DNA from: Clostridiales bacterium DTU070
GTDB lineage: Bacteria; Bacillota; Clostridia; DSM-8532
Assembly: GCA_001513105.1 (NCBI GenBank)
Contig: LFSH01000034.1
Coordinates: forward strand, 1 to 64,000
Reading direction: 5' to 3'
DNA length: 64,000 bases
Positions 46,510 to 56,083 of the stretch are shown here, in pieces. Under the pieces are notes generated by a model. The model ran no database searches. It saw only the letters and a program-made list of their open reading frames with translations, and was not told the origin of the DNA. The position numbers and the translations under genes were made by a program. The number at the start of each line of letters is the position of its first letter. Position 1 is the first letter of the stretch.

Positions 46510-46521
46510 TCATTCCCCGTT
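46495..46521. terminator. hairpin across two convergent stop codons
   Basis: AACGGGGAATG / CATTCCCCGTT, an 11-bp perfect stem with a 5-nt loop, covers the stops of DUF4956 (plus) and the second lipoprotein (minus). T tracts are short on both sides. It is nearly identical to the hairpin ending the first lipoprotein gene. Confidence 0.55.
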
Positions 46522-47936
46522 TCCCCTGTGTCGACTGTAAGAAGTATTTCACCATTCTGTCCGAATGAGTAGTCAATGGGGTAAAACCTGTCTTCATCTT
46601 CACAATAGATTATTATCCTGCCGTTTTGAAAACCGGTTATCTCAAAAATGTACGACCCGTAATAATCCCCTTCAAATTCAAACAATCCGGTCTTTTCCAG
46701 TATATTTATTTCATCATAAGTTTCAACGTCAAATATTAAGGGGGCTAAATTGTAGTAGTCCTGGTACAGGATATATCTGTCGTTCAGCCAGTAATACTCC
46801 CCGGCTAAAGAAAGGAATATATACTGATCGGGAATGCTGTTGTCCAGTGCCCGTATAATGAAATATTGGCTCTGGCTGTTGTTCCATACATACAGGCTGT
46901 TATATTTCCCGCCCGGTGAAGCAACTCCGTATTCCTCGAATTCGCTGTTTGTTAAAATATAGTCTTTCAGTGCGCTCAGCATTCCGTCCATCATAAAATC
47001 GGTGTCAACATAGCTTATTTCAAAATTATAAATATCTCCGCGTATGTCATACAATTCACCTTCAAAATTGTTGTATACCGTTATACCGTCCTCAATATAC
47101 GCTTCCATCGTAATACCGCTGTTTGAATAGCCATACATGCTTCCCGACCCGTAAACATATCCAAGCCATTCAAGAAAATCGTAAATCTGGCTTACCTCGG
47201 GATCTGATTCACTATCATAGTAGAACAATTTACTGAAGTTTTTGATTATTGTTTTAAGAATGTCAGAAGGGTATGGTTCAGGTTTCTTTGCAATAATTGC
47301 ATGCTCAACCCGTTCGTTACCATAGAAACCCAGGTAATAATCCGTTGTTTTATAGAACAGCGTATTTTCAATTATGCAACTTGGTTCCCCAAGTTCTGCG
47401 GTTAATTCAGATAAACTGTCACCGGTCTTTATTTCCCCGATTATATAATCATCGAACCATTCGGCTGTTATTATAAATTCACCATAAATGTTTTCATCAT
47501 AGACAAGACCGCTCTTGTAATCCTTATCGGAATAAACATACGGCCTTTCAAGGAGGCTTTGTATGGAGAAATTCAAGTCAGATCCGCTTATGTCAAGCTC
47601 GGGTATTGTTGAAAGTCCGGCTTCCTCGCGGGTTATGCTGATTATCCCGTCGTCGCCCGGGATTCCATTTTTGCTTAATCCTTTTTCGTTACCGTCCGCA
47701 TGGTCATTTTGAGATACATTCCCGCCGGCAGTCGTTTTTCTTTCATTGTTAACGTCATCTTCCTTTTCCCATAATCCCGTATCATCCGAATACTCTTTTG
47801 ACAACAGATCCTCATTCTCACCTATAAGTACCCTGTTATCAGTCTTGCTATCATCTCCCGCGCCGCTGCATGCCGTAAAAAGGATTAAAAGAAGTACCGC
47901 CGGAACAAGTACAATAAACCTTTTCAATTTCAACAT
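46506..47936 (-). CDS. lipoprotein, second copy of a paralogous pair
   Basis: A 476-residue lipoprotein clearly homologous to the one at 40.5 kb. The signal peptide ends in lipobox LFTAC; an acidic spacer runs to about residue 100; the shared folded part includes IISITREEAGLSTIPELD, ELGEPSCIIENTLFYKTTDYYLGF, YNNFEGELYDIRGD and SPGGKYNSLYVWN. The track start is TTG 47945; ATG 47936 has AAGGA at about 9 nt. It converges with the CotH-VTC-DUF4956 operon while its twin diverges from the other end, so duplication bracketed or was followed by insertion of the operon. Function unknown. Confidence 0.8.
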   Translation of the reverse strand: MLKLKRFIVLVPAVLLLILFTACSGAGDDSKTDNRVLIGENEDLLSKEYSDDTGLWEKEDDVNNERKTTAGGNVSQNDHADGNEKGLSKNGIPGDDGIISITREEAGLSTIPELDISGSDLNFSIQSLLERPYVYSDKDYKSGLVYDENIYGEFIITAEWFDDYIIGEIKTGDSLSELTAELGEPSCIIENTLFYKTTDYYLGFYGNERVEHAIIAKKPEPYPSDILKTIIKNFSKLFYYDSESDPEVSQIYDFLEWLGYVYGSGSMYGYSNSGITMEAYIEDGITVYNNFEGELYDIRGDIYNFEISYVDTDFMMDGMLSALKDYILTNSEFEEYGVASPGGKYNSLYVWNNSQSQYFIIRALDNSIPDQYIFLSLAGEYYWLNDRYILYQDYYNLAPLIFDVETYDEINILEKTGLFEFEGDYYGSYIFEITGFQNGRIIIYCEDEDRFYPIDYSFGQNGEILLTVDTGETGND

Positions 47937-48215
47937 TTCTACCAATCCTTTTTCAATTTTTTAAAGCCAGCCTCATGCATATAAAATTCTTGAATCGGTC
48001 GTCAAAAAAGTGTTACTGCAGGTGTTTTTTCAGAGTCTTTTTCATTTGGTTTTTTTATTGTTTCTGAATATTTGACGGAAGATCTTCTTTTTAGGTTCCC
48101 GGTTTTGTCATCGGCATCCAAGGCAATAACCTGCCGGGCATACCCCGGAATTTACATTGCTCTGCCATTGCTGCAGTTCCTGTTCCAGGCAAATGCTGCA
48201 TCTTTATCAACAGCC

Positions 48216-49225
48216 TTAATACTCCAGGCACTCCGAAAGCAGATGCATCGTAAGGCCCTTTTCCTTTATAGCCGTGATTATTTCATCCAGCCTTTCGGTA
48301 TCGTACGGGTTAAAATGCAGGAGAATAATCGAACCCCCTTTTGCTTTCGCCGAAACATGGGCATAAACCTCATCGGCTATCGGGGCAACCGGTTCAGTTT
48401 TTAAGTCATGTTTCCTGAGAACGGCATAATAGCTTTCTATATTCCATCCGACAGGAACATAGCCGAGTTCGGAAACAATCTGCAAAATTCTTTTGCTTTC
48501 ATTCCCGGCACCGCCCGGCAGGCGGATAAAGGGAAATTACTTCTTCATTTTATCTACGTATTCCTGCCCAAGAATTTCAGCAGCTCCCGTTTCCCATTCC
48601 AGTATCTCTTTTTTTGCGTCATCGCTGTTCAGTTTCGTCAGCCATGTATGGTTCTGTGTGTGATTGCATACAAGGTGGCCGTCTTCAACGGCCTGCTTCC
48701 ACAGGTCTTCGTGGGTTTTTAAGTACCTGCCCACCACAAAGAAAGTGCTTTTCACTTCATGTTTTTTTAACACTTCGAGAGCTTTTTTTACGGCTTTTCC
48801 GTTGCCCCCGTCGTCAAAGGTAAGGCAAATCCTGGTTTTATCATTAAAAGACTTAATGGGATAAATGATCTCTGAACCTGTCTTTACCGGAGCAGCGGTA
48901 GGGCCTGTATCCGGTTCCTCCCCGGCAGCAGTATCATCAGGCGGCAGCTCCACAGCCTGGGTAACGGGTGTCGGGGTTACCGGCAATACAGGTTCGGAAA
49001 CGGCAACGGTATATCCTCCGGGGAAGGCAACACGGCAGAAACAGCTGGTACAGGCTCGGCACCGGTTCTTGTTCCAGGTTCGGCATTCTCGGCATATACG
49101 GAAAAAGAAACCGTAAAGGTCTCAACCGATTCATCCTTTACCGGCACCGAATCTGAAGCAAAATCGCCCAGGCATATCACCATCGCAGCCAATACCACCC
49201 AATGAGAAAAACGGTGTTTTTCCAT
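48216..49225 (-). pseudogene. polysaccharide deacetylase with a frameshift and a stop
   Basis: Three track ORFs (48977-49225, 48537-48986, 48216-48485) join into one secreted NodB-type deacetylase. It has a signal peptide, a Pro/Thr linker, and then all catalytic motifs: LTFDDG, CNHTQNH, IRLPGGAGNES, VGWN and ILLHF. Two lesions break it. A one-base shift lies near a CCCC run at about 48990-49030, where PSP should continue as GGYTVAV. An in-frame TAA sits at 48537-48539, where the chain would continue FPFIRLPGG. The start has GAGGAG at 9 nt. When intact it would remove acetyl groups from peptidoglycan or another glycan. Sequencing error is possible, but two independent hits favour decay. Confidence 0.85.
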
Positions 49226-49367
49226 TAATGTATCTCCTCGTACGATAATACGGCATATGCGCCGATCACTTTAAACATTCTATTGGATGTTGTCATGACT
49301 TGTCAACTGCCCGGCCGTATCAGCCGCTGTAAAGCATCCGGCAAAAATCAGGCGGCTGTCATCTTCT

Positions 49368-49625
49368 TTATTCATTAGGGAACTGCGCGTTTATAACCGT
49401 GAAGCCGTTTTCCCTGAACCTGTCAAGGATGGCGCTGAACTCAATATTCTTCATCTTTGCGGCTTTCGGAACAGTCATTACCTTCCCCGCGGTTTTCAAG
49501 AGTACCGGATTTGTAATGCTTTCAAATCCCAGGTTTTTTAATATATCTTTTATTTCAGGATATTCGTTTGCAAGCTCGAAAACCGTCTTACTCATGTCAA
49601 GTATTTTTTCATCCACTAATGCCAT
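49368..49625 (-). CDS. DUF1858 domain protein
   Basis: An 85-residue soluble protein of the DUF1858 family, with the typical MSKTVFELANEYPEIKDILKNLGFESITNPVLLKTAGKVMT core. Such domains occur next to or fused with hybrid-cluster, MerR and metal-related proteins and may bind a ligand; no function is known. ATG 49625 follows GAAGG closely. Standalone gene. Confidence 0.8.
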   Translation of the reverse strand: MALVDEKILDMSKTVFELANEYPEIKDILKNLGFESITNPVLLKTAGKVMTVPKAAKMKNIEFSAILDRFRENGFTVINAQFPNE

Positions 49626-50090
49626 CAGCCTTCAAAATTCCATGTTTATCGGTTCATAACAGTACAGGAATAATCTTTTGCAGCATATAACAATTACAGG
49701 TTTTATTCTCATACCCATATTTTACCCGGAAAATTAAGAAACTCACACTGTCTATTGATAATTACCCGGTTAATCGGGCAGCAAAACCTTCTATACGAAT
49801 TTGATGCTGAATCAGCAGGAATATGCATAAATATGCCCTGCCAATGAACGTCCTGAAAATAGGACAATGTAAATTACAGCAGCTGACGATGCACCCGAAC
49901 CGCGGAGGAAAAGCCTGTATGCCCGTTTTTGTCAGATGTAACATTTTTTCAGTTATTATTACAGTACTTTTTTGTTAAAAACCAAAAATTATACAAAAGT
50001 ATTGAAGCAATTAATAATATGTAATATTATATTAATTTAGAAAGTTTCAAGGTAAGCCGAACTGACATTTCATGGTTAAGGAGAGTATAT
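49626..50090. other. intergenic region upstream of carB
   Basis: 465 bp. The right part holds the carB promoter. The left part has one 60-codon track ORF (49762-49944, minus) without a ribosome site or family-like sequence, which I do not accept. No PyrR-type attenuator or riboswitch is seen. Confidence 0.6.
50002..50030 (+). promoter_or_regulatory. sigma-A promoter of carB
   Basis: TTGAAG (50002-50007) and TATTAT (50025-50030) are 17 bp apart, about 60 bp upstream of the carB start. Confidence 0.65.
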
Positions 50091-53000
50091 ATGCCAAAAA
50101 GAACGGATATCAGGAAAATTCTGATCATCGGCTCGGGGCCGATTATCATTGGGCAGGCCTGCGAATTTGACTATTCAGGCACCCAGGCCTGTAAAGCTCT
50201 AAGGAAACTTGGTTACGAAATTGTACTTGTAAATTCAAATCCAGCAACAATTATGACAGATCCCGGAATCGCAGATGCGACATATATTGAGCCTTTAAAC
50301 CTTGAAAGATTAACCCAGATTATTGATAAAGAACGTCCCGATGCACTTCTTCCGAACCTTGGCGGTCAGTCCGCCCTGAATCTTTGCTCAGAACTTGCAA
50401 AAGCAGGAATTCTTGAAAAATACAATGTCCAGGTTTTAGGTGTAAAAGTTGATGCAATAGAGCGCGGAGAAGACAGGATTGCCTTCAAGGAAACAATGAA
50501 CAGGCTGGGAATAGAAACACCGCGCAGCATGCCGGCATACACCGTGGAAGAAGCCGAGAAAATTGCCCTTGAGCTCGGGTTCCCGGTTGTTGTACGTCCC
50601 GCATATACAATGGGCGGTACTGGCGGCGGGCTGGTTTATAACATTGAAGAACTGCGCCAGGTTGCAAACCGGGGTATCCAGGCAAGCATGGTAGACCAGA
50701 TACTGGTCGAGGAATCGGTGCTCGGCTGGGAGGAACTTGAGGTTGAAGTGGTACGAGACACGAAAAACCAGATGATCGCAGTATGCTTCATTGAAAATAT
50801 AGACTCAATGGGCGTACACACTGGTGACTCGGTCTGTGCCGCCTCAATGCTCACAATAAGCCCGGAACTTCAGGAGCGTCTTAAGGACTGCGCATTCAGA
50901 ATTGTTGAGGCAATAGAGGTAATAGGCGGCACCAATGTACAGTTTGCCCATGATCCTGAAACCGACAGGGTTGTTATAATTGAAATAAATCCCCGAACAT
51001 CCCGGTCGTCAGCCCTTGCTTCAAAGGCCACAGGTTTTCCGATTGCTTTTATCTCGGCTATGCTGTCGGTAGGAATAACCCTTGACGAAATCCCGTACTA
51101 CAGGGGAGGCACCCTCGATAAATATACACCGTCCGGGGATTATACCGTTGTGAAATTCCCCCGCTGGGCTTTTGAAAAATTCAAGGGCGCACAGGACAGG
51201 CTTGGCACGCAGATGAAGGCTGTCGGCGAAGTAATGAGCATTGGCAAAACCTATAAGGAAGCACTGCAGAAGGCGGTACGCTCCCTTGAAGTCGGCAGGT
51301 ACGGCCTGGGTTTTGCAAAGAACTTTAGTGATTTGGATCTCCAGGAGTTACTGGAACTCCTGGTGGAGCCTTCAAGCGAACGCCAGTTTATTATGTACGA
51401 AGCCCTGCGCAAGGGTGCGGATATAGAACAGTTAAGCAGGATAACCCATGTCAAGGAATGGTTTATCAGGCAGATGAAAGAACTGGTTGAACTCGAAGAG
51501 GAGATACTGAAATTCAGGGGCTCAGCCCTTCCTGATGAGCTTTTGATCAAGGCTAAAAAAGACGGTTTTGCAGACAGGTATCTTGCAAAGCTCTTAGGCG
51601 TCAGCGAGCAGGAAATCCGGAGCCGCCGGGTTAAACTGGGAATTGTCCAGGAGTGGGAGGCAATCCCTGTAAGCGGCGTTGAAAATGCATGTTATTATTA
51701 CTCTACGTACAACGGTTCAAAGAACAGTGAAAAGCCCGTTCCAGCATCAGAAGGCAATAAACCGAAAGTGATGGTATTGGGCGGAGGCCCCAACCGTATA
51801 GGTCAGGGAATAGAATTTGATTACTGCTGCGTCCATGCGGCATTTGCCCTCAGGGACATGGGCTATGAGACAATAATTGTCAACTGTAACCCTGAAACCG
51901 TTTCAACCGATTACGATACATCTGATCGTCTTTATTTCGAGCCTCTTACCGTTGAAGATGTGTTAAGCATTTATCAGAAAGAAAAACCTATTGGTATTAT
52001 AATTCAGTTCGGCGGGCAGACCCCTTTGAATATTGCAACCGAACTTTCAAAGGCAGGGGTAAAAATCCTGGGTACCACGCCCGAAACTGTTGATATGGCC
52101 GAGGACAGGGATCTGTTCAGAAACATGATGGAAAAGCTCGGCATTCCGATGCCCGAATCGGGAATGGCCAGCACCCTTGACGAGGCACTGGCGATAGCCG
52201 AAAAAATTGGTTATCCGCTTATGGTAAGACCATCCTATGTTCTTGGCGGACGAGGGATGGAAGTGATTTATGACCGGGAAATGCTTGAAAAGTATGTTTC
52301 CGAAGCTGCAGGCGTTACACCCGACCGTCCCCTGCTGATTGACAAATTCCTTGAAAATGCAATTGAAGCCGAGGCTGACGCTATAGCTGACGGTTCAAAC
52401 ACTTTTGTACCGGCAGTAATGGAACATATTGAACTGGCCGGTATACATTCGGGAGACTCGGCGTGTGTAATACCGCCCATTAGCCTGAAACCCGAACATA
52501 TAGATACCATATCAGAATATACGCGTAAAATAGCGAACGAGCTAAAGGTTGTAGGCCTGATGAATATTCAGTACGCTGTTTATAACGACCGGGTTTACGT
52601 GCTTGAAGCAAATCCCCGGGCATCAAGGACGGTACCGCTGGTGTCAAAAGTCTGCAATATATCCATGGCATACCTTGCCACCGAAATTATTCTTGCTGTT
52701 GAAAAGGGTTCCAGGTCCCCGGTTCTGGATTTGAAAAGGCGGAAAATAACCCATTTTGGTGTTAAGGAAGCAGTTTTTCCGTTTAACATGTTCCATGAAG
52801 TTGACCCGTTGCTGGGACCCGAAATGCGTTCCACCGGCGAGGTCCTGGGTATTGCAAATTCGTTCGGGCTTGCTTACTTTAAAGCCCAGGAGGCTACACA
52901 GGTTCCCCTTCCGACAGAAGGAGCCGTTCTGATGAGCATTGCAGACAAGGACAAGATTTACCTCCTTGACATAGCCCGCAAATTCTCGGAACTTGACTTT

Positions 53001-53333
53001 GAGATAATTGCCACCGAAGGCACTTACAATTATCTTACCGAAAACGGAATAAAATGCCGGAAGGTAAAGAAAATGTATGAGGGCCGGCCGAATATCGTGG
53101 ACCTTATTCTCAACGGCGAAATACAGCTTATTGTAAATACGCCGTCGGGAAAACAGAGCCAGTATGACGATTCATACATCAGGAAAAGTGCGATAAGATA
53201 CAACATTCCGTATATAACAACCATGACAGCAGCCCTTGCAAGCGTTAAGGGAATAGCGGCGTATAGGGTGGATCATGAAACCGAGGACAAGGTAAAATCG
53301 CTGCAGAGTTACCATAAAGACATCGGTGACTGA
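50091..53333 (+). CDS. carB: carbamoyl-phosphate synthase large subunit
   Basis: Makes carbamoyl phosphate from bicarbonate, ammonia and two ATP for pyrimidines and arginine. The 1,080-residue chain has both ATP-grasp halves: the first opens ILIIGSGPIIIGQACEFDYSG, the second MVLGGGPNRIGQGIEFDYCC. Each half has its own glycine loop (MGGTGGG and LGGRGME) and a metal-binding EINPR or EANPR motif. The C-terminal MGS-like regulatory domain starts around residue 940 (AVLMSIADKDK). ATG 50091 follows AAGGAGA. No carA is adjacent; the small subunit must be elsewhere. A PurF-like gene follows 28 bp downstream and is probably cotranscribed. Confidence 0.97.
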   Translation: MPKRTDIRKILIIGSGPIIIGQACEFDYSGTQACKALRKLGYEIVLVNSNPATIMTDPGIADATYIEPLNLERLTQIIDKERPDALLPNLGGQSALNLCSELAKAGILEKYNVQVLGVKVDAIERGEDRIAFKETMNRLGIETPRSMPAYTVEEAEKIALELGFPVVVRPAYTMGGTGGGLVYNIEELRQVANRGIQASMVDQILVEESVLGWEELEVEVVRDTKNQMIAVCFIENIDSMGVHTGDSVCAASMLTISPELQERLKDCAFRIVEAIEVIGGTNVQFAHDPETDRVVIIEINPRTSRSSALASKATGFPIAFISAMLSVGITLDEIPYYRGGTLDKYTPSGDYTVVKFPRWAFEKFKGAQDRLGTQMKAVGEVMSIGKTYKEALQKAVRSLEVGRYGLGFAKNFSDLDLQELLELLVEPSSERQFIMYEALRKGADIEQLSRITHVKEWFIRQMKELVELEEEILKFRGSALPDELLIKAKKDGFADRYLAKLLGVSEQEIRSRRVKLGIVQEWEAIPVSGVENACYYYSTYNGSKNSEKPVPASEGNKPKVMVLGGGPNRIGQGIEFDYCCVHAAFALRDMGYETIIVNCNPETVSTDYDTSDRLYFEPLTVEDVLSIYQKEKPIGIIIQFGGQTPLNIATELSKAGVKILGTTPETVDMAEDRDLFRNMMEKLGIPMPESGMASTLDEALAIAEKIGYPLMVRPSYVLGGRGMEVIYDREMLEKYVSEAAGVTPDRPLLIDKFLENAIEAEADAIADGSNTFVPAVMEHIELAGIHSGDSACVIPPISLKPEHIDTISEYTRKIANELKVVGLMNIQYAVYNDRVYVLEANPRASRTVPLVSKVCNISMAYLATEIILAVEKGSRSPVLDLKRRKITHFGVKEAVFPFNMFHEVDPLLGPEMRSTGEVLGIANSFGLAYFKAQEATQVPLPTEGAVLMSIADKDKIYLLDIARKFSELDFEIIATEGTYNYLTENGIKCRKVKKMYEGRPNIVDLILNGEIQLIVNTPSGKQSQYDDSYIRKSAIRYNIPYITTMTAALASVKGIAAYRVDHETEDKVKSLQSYHKDIGD

Positions 53334-53361
53334 TGTAATCTGAAAAGGAGAGTGTATTTTC

Positions 53362-54762
53362 TTGGGAGGAGTATTCGGTGTTGTTTCAAAGAATGACTGC
53401 GTACTGGATTTGTATTTCGGTACCGACTACCACTCCCACCTCGGAACAAGCCGGGGGGGAATGGCCGTTTGGACCGGCAGGTCGTTTTCAAGATCGATAC
53501 ACAATATAGAAAATGTACAGTTCCGTTCAAAGTTTGAAGTGGACCTGTCAGGCATGAGCGGTCATATGGGCATAGGATGCATCAGCGACAACGAACCCCA
53601 GCCCCTTCTGGTCCGTTCCCATCTTGGCCACTATGCAATAACAACGGTCGGACGCATTAATAACATAGATGATATTGTTGATCACTGTTTCAGGAACAAC
53701 CTGATCCATTTCCTTGAAATGAGCAGGGGGGAAATCAATCCCACCGAGGTTGTTTCGGCGTTGATTGACCAGGAAAGTTCCATTAAGGACGGTATTCTGT
53801 ATGCCCAGCAGACAATTGACGGTTCATGCACACTGCTTGTTCTGACAGACAAGGGCATTTATGCGGCAAGGGATCGTTTCGGACGAACCCCTCTCATTGT
53901 GGGCAGGAAGGAAGGAGCATATTGCGTTTCGTTTGAATCCTGCGCATTTACAAATCTGGGTTACCATCCGTTTTACGAGCTTGGTCCGGGTGAAATAGTG
54001 CTTATTACACCGGATGGCATTGAACAGGTTTCGCCGCCCGGAGACAAAATGAAAATATGTTCTTTCCTGTGGGTTTATTTCGGTTATCCGTCCTCGACCT
54101 ATGAAGGCGTTAATGTCGAGGTTATGCGTAACAGGAACGGCGCAATAATGGCCCGAAAGGACAAGGTGGAGGTTGACTTTGTTTCGGGGATACCCGATTC
54201 GGGCGTAGCCCATGCGATAGGTTATTCGAATGAAGCCAAAATACCGTATGTGAGGCCGTTTATCAAGTACAACCCCACATGGTCCAGGAGTTTCATACCC
54301 CAGACCCAGGAAGTAAGGCAACTGATTGCTAAAATGAAACTTATGCCCATTATTGACCTGATAAAAGGGAAAAGGCTTCTGTTCTGCGACGACTCAATAG
54401 TACGCGGCACGCAAATGAAGGAAACTGTTCAGTTTTTATACAGTTACAACGCCAGGGAAGTTCATATCCGTTCAGCCTGTCCACCGCTGCTTTTTACATG
54501 TAAATACCTTAACTTCTCAAGGGCAAGGTCTGACATGGACCTGGTTGCAAGGCGCGCAATCAGGAAACTTGAAGGCAAAGACGATGCCAACCTGGAACAG
54601 TATTGCGATCACAGGACCGAAAAACACAGGTGCATGGTTGAATACATCGGCAAACAGCTTGGTTTTACATCATTAAAATACCAAGCCCTTCCCGATATGC
54701 TTGACGCGACAGGTCTTCCCCATGAAAAACTGTGTACTTACTGCTGGAACGGCAGGGAGTGA
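53362..54762 (+). CDS. PurF-like amidophosphoribosyltransferase homologue without catalytic Cys
   Basis: A 466-residue protein with an N-terminal Ntn-type glutaminase domain and a C-terminal phosphoribosyltransferase domain with the PRPP loop LLFCDDSIVRGTQMKE. True PurF exposes an N-terminal Cys (CGIFG) as glutaminase nucleophile; this protein starts MGGVFGVVSK, so that Cys is Gly and glutamine hydrolysis should be lost. Clostridia often carry such paralogues annotated as amidophosphoribosyltransferase; their role is not clear to me. Four cysteines near the C-terminus (CDH, CMV, CTYC) could hold a metal or cluster, as in Bacillus PurF. TTG start with GGAG about 11 nt upstream. It overlaps the convergent DUF58 gene by 25 bp. 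Confidence 0.82.
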   Translation: MGGVFGVVSKNDCVLDLYFGTDYHSHLGTSRGGMAVWTGRSFSRSIHNIENVQFRSKFEVDLSGMSGHMGIGCISDNEPQPLLVRSHLGHYAITTVGRINNIDDIVDHCFRNNLIHFLEMSRGEINPTEVVSALIDQESSIKDGILYAQQTIDGSCTLLVLTDKGIYAARDRFGRTPLIVGRKEGAYCVSFESCAFTNLGYHPFYELGPGEIVLITPDGIEQVSPPGDKMKICSFLWVYFGYPSSTYEGVNVEVMRNRNGAIMARKDKVEVDFVSGIPDSGVAHAIGYSNEAKIPYVRPFIKYNPTWSRSFIPQTQEVRQLIAKMKLMPIIDLIKGKRLLFCDDSIVRGTQMKETVQFLYSYNAREVHIRSACPPLLFTCKYLNFSRARSDMDLVARRAIRKLEGKDDANLEQYCDHRTEKHRCMVEYIGKQLGFTSLKYQALPDMLDATGLPHEKLCTYCWNGRE

Positions 54763-56063
54763 TAACCTGTTTTCATTGCGATATAACGGTTCACTGCTTC
54801 AAGGGTGAACCTGTCCGGGGCGGATTCAAGTACATGAATACCCGACTTTTCAAGAACCGAAAAGGTGCGATGCCTGTCGTCAACCAGTTTCATTGCAGCG
54901 CTTTTGCTGAATATATCCTCGGTTGTAAGAACCTCTTTCTCTGCCATACCATAAAGGGCAGGGTTTTTTATGCACAAAACCATGACCCTGTGTCTCGGAG
55001 CACAAACTTTCCATGAGTTTACTATATCCATGGCATGTTCAAAATTATACGGATCGGTAAACAGCAATACCAGGCTCTGGCGGTTCTGTTCCCGCTGCAA
55101 TGTGGTGAAGGCTTTCTGATAGTCGGCATAGTTTTCGGTTGTCTGGATATTGTACATGCTTTCTGCCAGTCTCTGAAAATGTCCTCTTCCCTTTCCTGCG
55201 GCAACTATACGGTTAATTTCGCTGTCAAAGGATATCAGTCCTATATTGTCTCCGTAATTTATAGCTGTTTCTGCAACAATGAACGCAGCGTTCACCGCAT
55301 AGTCCAGCTTTGTTATTTCGTTAATCTCCTCGTTCATAACCATGCTTGTATCCATCATAAGGTAAACATACTGGTTTCTTTCGGGTTCGTAATGGTTTAC
55401 ATAAATATGCCCGGTTCTTGCGGTCACATTCCAGTTTATGTGCCTGAAATCATCGCCCTGGCTGTATTCACGAATGCTTTCAAACTCGGTTCCAACACCG
55501 AGGCTTCTTATTTTTCTGAGCCCGGCCAGGAGCCTTTTCTTCTGTACGATTAAAAGATGACTGTTCCTGAGATCCTTAAGATTCGGATACACCTTAACCT
55601 TATCGGCTATTTTAATGGTTTTCGACAGGACGCAAAGCCCAAGGACACCCGTTATCCTTACATGAAGATCGGGAAAAACGTATTCCCCGCGTTTCGTTGG
55701 TTTAACCCTGTAGAATATGTTCCTGTTCCTGCCGGGATTAATCTCGAACTCCAGTACCTCTTTATCAACGCCGAAACTTTCAGGCACGCTGTCCCTGAGT
55801 TTGGCTTTTAGCCTGTACTTAACGGGGTTTTCTATACATAAACCAATTCTGTTCCATGCAGAAAGGGAAAGGATTTGATCTATTTCCCTGCGGAACCCGA
55901 AATCCCTGATCCTTGGCGACAGGGAAAAATCAACGACAAGAAGTGTAACAAGCAGAAAATTGTACGCCAGCAAAGCATACACTCCAATGCCGGGTATGAA
56001 TGACAAAGCCGCGGGTATGACACCCATTGCAACCAACAGAATAAACCGTTTACTGACAAACAT
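54738..56063 (-). CDS. DUF58 protein (MoxR partner)
   Basis: A 441-residue protein with two N-terminal membrane helices (about 5-50), a beta-rich extracytoplasmic-like part, the DUF58 signature GVGTEFESIREYSQGDDFRHINWNVTARTG (about 195-225) and a von Willebrand-like fold with a MIDAS-type DTSMVM. DUF58 proteins are encoded with MoxR AAA ATPases and may be their targets. It is the last gene of a five-gene operon. ATG 56063 follows GAGGTT. Confidence 0.9.
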   Translation of the reverse strand: MFVSKRFILLVAMGVIPAALSFIPGIGVYALLAYNFLLVTLLVVDFSLSPRIRDFGFRREIDQILSLSAWNRIGLCIENPVKYRLKAKLRDSVPESFGVDKEVLEFEINPGRNRNIFYRVKPTKRGEYVFPDLHVRITGVLGLCVLSKTIKIADKVKVYPNLKDLRNSHLLIVQKKRLLAGLRKIRSLGVGTEFESIREYSQGDDFRHINWNVTARTGHIYVNHYEPERNQYVYLMMDTSMVMNEEINEITKLDYAVNAAFIVAETAINYGDNIGLISFDSEINRIVAAGKGRGHFQRLAESMYNIQTTENYADYQKAFTTLQREQNRQSLVLLFTDPYNFEHAMDIVNSWKVCAPRHRVMVLCIKNPALYGMAEKEVLTTEDIFSKSAAMKLVDDRHRTFSVLEKSGIHVLESAPDRFTLEAVNRYIAMKTGYHSLPFQQ

Positions 56064-56083
56064 AATAACCTCAACCTGCCCTG

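Noticed and set aside
49762-49944. 60-aa minus-strand ORF upstream of carB
   Set aside because: No ribosome site, unusual composition and no operon context.
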